Below, one piece after another: positions 63,082-64,000 of a stretch of 64,000 nucleotides of DNA (position 1 is the stretch's first letter; each line of letters begins with the position of its first letter). Below the pieces are notes generated by a model. That model was given only the letters and a program-made list of their open reading frames with translations. It did not search any database and had not been told where the DNA came from. This DNA is from an uncultured Kiritimatiellota bacterium (GTDB taxonomy: Bacteria; Verrucomicrobiota; Kiritimatiellia; RFP12; UBA1067), in the NCBI GenBank assembly GCA_934621385.1, contig CAKTUI010000004.1:1-64000 (forward strand), written 5' to 3'. Both the position numbers and the translations under genes were made by a program.

Positions 63082-63956
63082 TTTCTGCCCCCAAACATAT
63101 TCCCAATGCCAAGCCCCTGACGCTTGGCAACTGAAAGTTCACGCCGTGCGGCGGCCTCCAGTGCCGCCAATCCGGCCGCGCCGCCCCTTCCACCCATGGA
63201 CAGCGGCGACTTGGGCGGCGGCGGATTCGTCTGAACGACTTCCGGCACAAGGGCCTTCGACTTCTCGACGGCCGAGAACTTCGTCACAGACACCAACTGT
63301 GCGCGGAGATCGTCAAGTTCCGCTTCCGCCACGCGTACGCGCTGCCGCAGGACCTCGCATTCGGACTCTGCTTTCTTCGCCCGACTGGACTCGGCTTCCA
63401 TCCGCGTCTCCAACTCCTCGACGCGCTCGCGTCCCGAAAAGGCCTCCGCCTGCATGGCCGCAATCCGTTGCTCAAAATCCCTCGTGCGCTCATCCTGCGC
63501 GGCCGTCAACTCGGAGAGCTTGGCTTCCATAAAGGCCAAGCTCCTCTTGGTCGTCTCGACCTGCTGGGCCGCCTGCCGCTCAAGATCGGCAATCGTCGAT
63601 TTTGACGCGCTGAGTTCAGTCTCCAGCCGCTGACGCTCAGCATCGCCCCGCCCGTCGTCCAAACGATAGAGACGAACCGCCGCGCCGTCCAATGATCCAC
63701 CCGCCAACAGACCGTCGACAACGGCCCGGTTGAAGGGTCCATAGAACATCCCCAGCGGCGTCTCAACAAGCCAGACCATCGCCAGTTCCTTCACGTCTGG
63801 AGCCGCAATCCAGTGCTCCTTGTCGTGCGAAAGTGAAAAGGTCGGCTCGATGCGAGAATCCTTCGCCCAGTCAAGGAGAGTCGGGGTATCAATCGGCCCG
63901 AAGACCGCATTGTCCCCTCCTCTCACATACCAGGTCGCTGGATTCTCGCCCGCCAT
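63078..63956 (-). CDS. GYF-like domain protein with coiled coil (second)
   Basis: The 292-residue protein has an N-terminal GYF_2-like domain (ATWYVRGGDNAVFGPIDTPT), a second half-copy (LGMFYGPFNRAVVDGLLAGG) and about 130 residues of coiled coil. A proline-rich stretch (TNPPPPKSPLS) and a Gly-rich end (GLGIGNMFGGRK) follow. The PPPP stretch could be the ligand of a GYF domain in either of the two paired proteins. Both flanking genes overlap it by a few bases. Confidence 0.75.
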   Translation of the reverse strand: MAGENPATWYVRGGDNAVFGPIDTPTLLDWAKDSRIEPTFSLSHDKEHWIAAPDVKELAMVWLVETPLGMFYGPFNRAVVDGLLAGGSLDGAAVRLYRLDDGRGDAERQRLETELSASKSTIADLERQAAQQVETTKRSLAFMEAKLSELTAAQDERTRDFEQRIAAMQAEAFSGRERVEELETRMEAESSRAKKAESECEVLRQRVRVAEAELDDLRAQLVSVTKFSAVEKSKALVPEVVQTNPPPPKSPLSMGGRGGAAGLAALEAAARRELSVAKRQGLGIGNMFGGRK

Positions 63957-64000
63957 CAGTTGAACTTCACCGGCTCAACATGCCAAATGTCGTTCGCATA
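63956..64000 (-). CDS. C-terminal end of a gene running off the right edge
   Basis: Fourteen codons and a TGA stop (YANDIWHVEPVKFN) read toward the window edge. The stop overlaps the next gene's ATG as TGATG, the same tight coupling as the genes after it. It is too short to identify. Confidence 0.6.
   Translation of the reverse strand, partial: YANDIWHVEPVKFN

Overview
The window is about 64 kb of GC-rich bacterial chromosome. Gene content points to an anaerobic, gut- or rumen-type member of the PVC superphylum, most likely Kiritimatiellota or a close Verrucomicrobiota/Lentisphaerota relative. This is inferred from family content: secreted proteins with PA14, thrombospondin-3 and autotransporter-type strand repeats, many Gfo/Idh/MocA oxidoreductases, a XylR-type AraC regulator, HydE, and a MurA with Asp in place of the active-site Cys. 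No rRNA, tRNA or CRISPR array was recognised.

Layout. 1-3367 (-): end of a giant secreted surface protein, interrupted by a one-base frameshift. 3.4-4.7 kb: decayed DNA with an IS256-type transposase remnant and a tandem palindrome array. 4.7-10.7 kb (-): rsmE, hydE, a TIM-barrel isomerase, holB, tmk, and an alaS without its C-terminal domain. 10.8-13.5 kb (-): murA, a TrkA-type K+ regulator and an OppD-type ATPase. 13.5-14.3 kb: repeats and a small terminated transcription unit. 14.3-20.0 kb (-): an LplT-PlsC fusion, a TetR regulator, an acyl-AMP ligase, a 2-hydroxyacid dehydrogenase and tsaE; this looks like a phospholipid-salvage locus behind a clear TetR-type operator. 20.0-25.6 kb (-): TPR protein, VWA protein, MTA/SAH deaminase and MTA/SAH nucleosidase. 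26.5-31.1 kb (+): leuA-leuC-leuD-leuB behind a Leu-rich leader peptide and attenuator. 31.1-36.3 kb (-): pyrK, a UDG-like protein, galE, a GH95-like glycosidase, and a stump of dapB that carries the promoter for the glycosidase. 36.3-37.9 kb: repeats, a terminated transcription unit, and a TPP riboswitch driving thiC (+). 39.2-52.5 kb (-): a large carbohydrate operon (surface strand-repeat protein, clan-A glycoside hydrolase, three Gfo/Idh/MocA proteins, an enolase-superfamily enzyme, nagB, an SSS symporter, nagA) with a divergent XylR-type regulator. 53.8-54.6 kb: EamA transporter. 54.7-55.8 kb: repeats and a third terminated unit. 55.8-64 kb: mfd (+), then murI, folB, a TPR protein and two GYF/coiled-coil proteins (-).

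The most unusual signal is outside the genes. At least six intergenic loci carry tandem arrays with a 21-23 bp period (almost always exactly 22 bp). Each unit holds a 14-18 bp palindrome. The palindrome sequence differs from locus to locus, while the period is kept, and several units show paired changes that preserve the dyad. Three of these loci sit directly after a short promoter-to-terminator transcription unit that has no recognisable protein. A second theme is promoters of the form TGGTATAAT placed 0-10 bases upstream of the start codon, implying leaderless or nearly leaderless mRNAs. Four promoters of the same form carry a shared 22 bp element just upstream.
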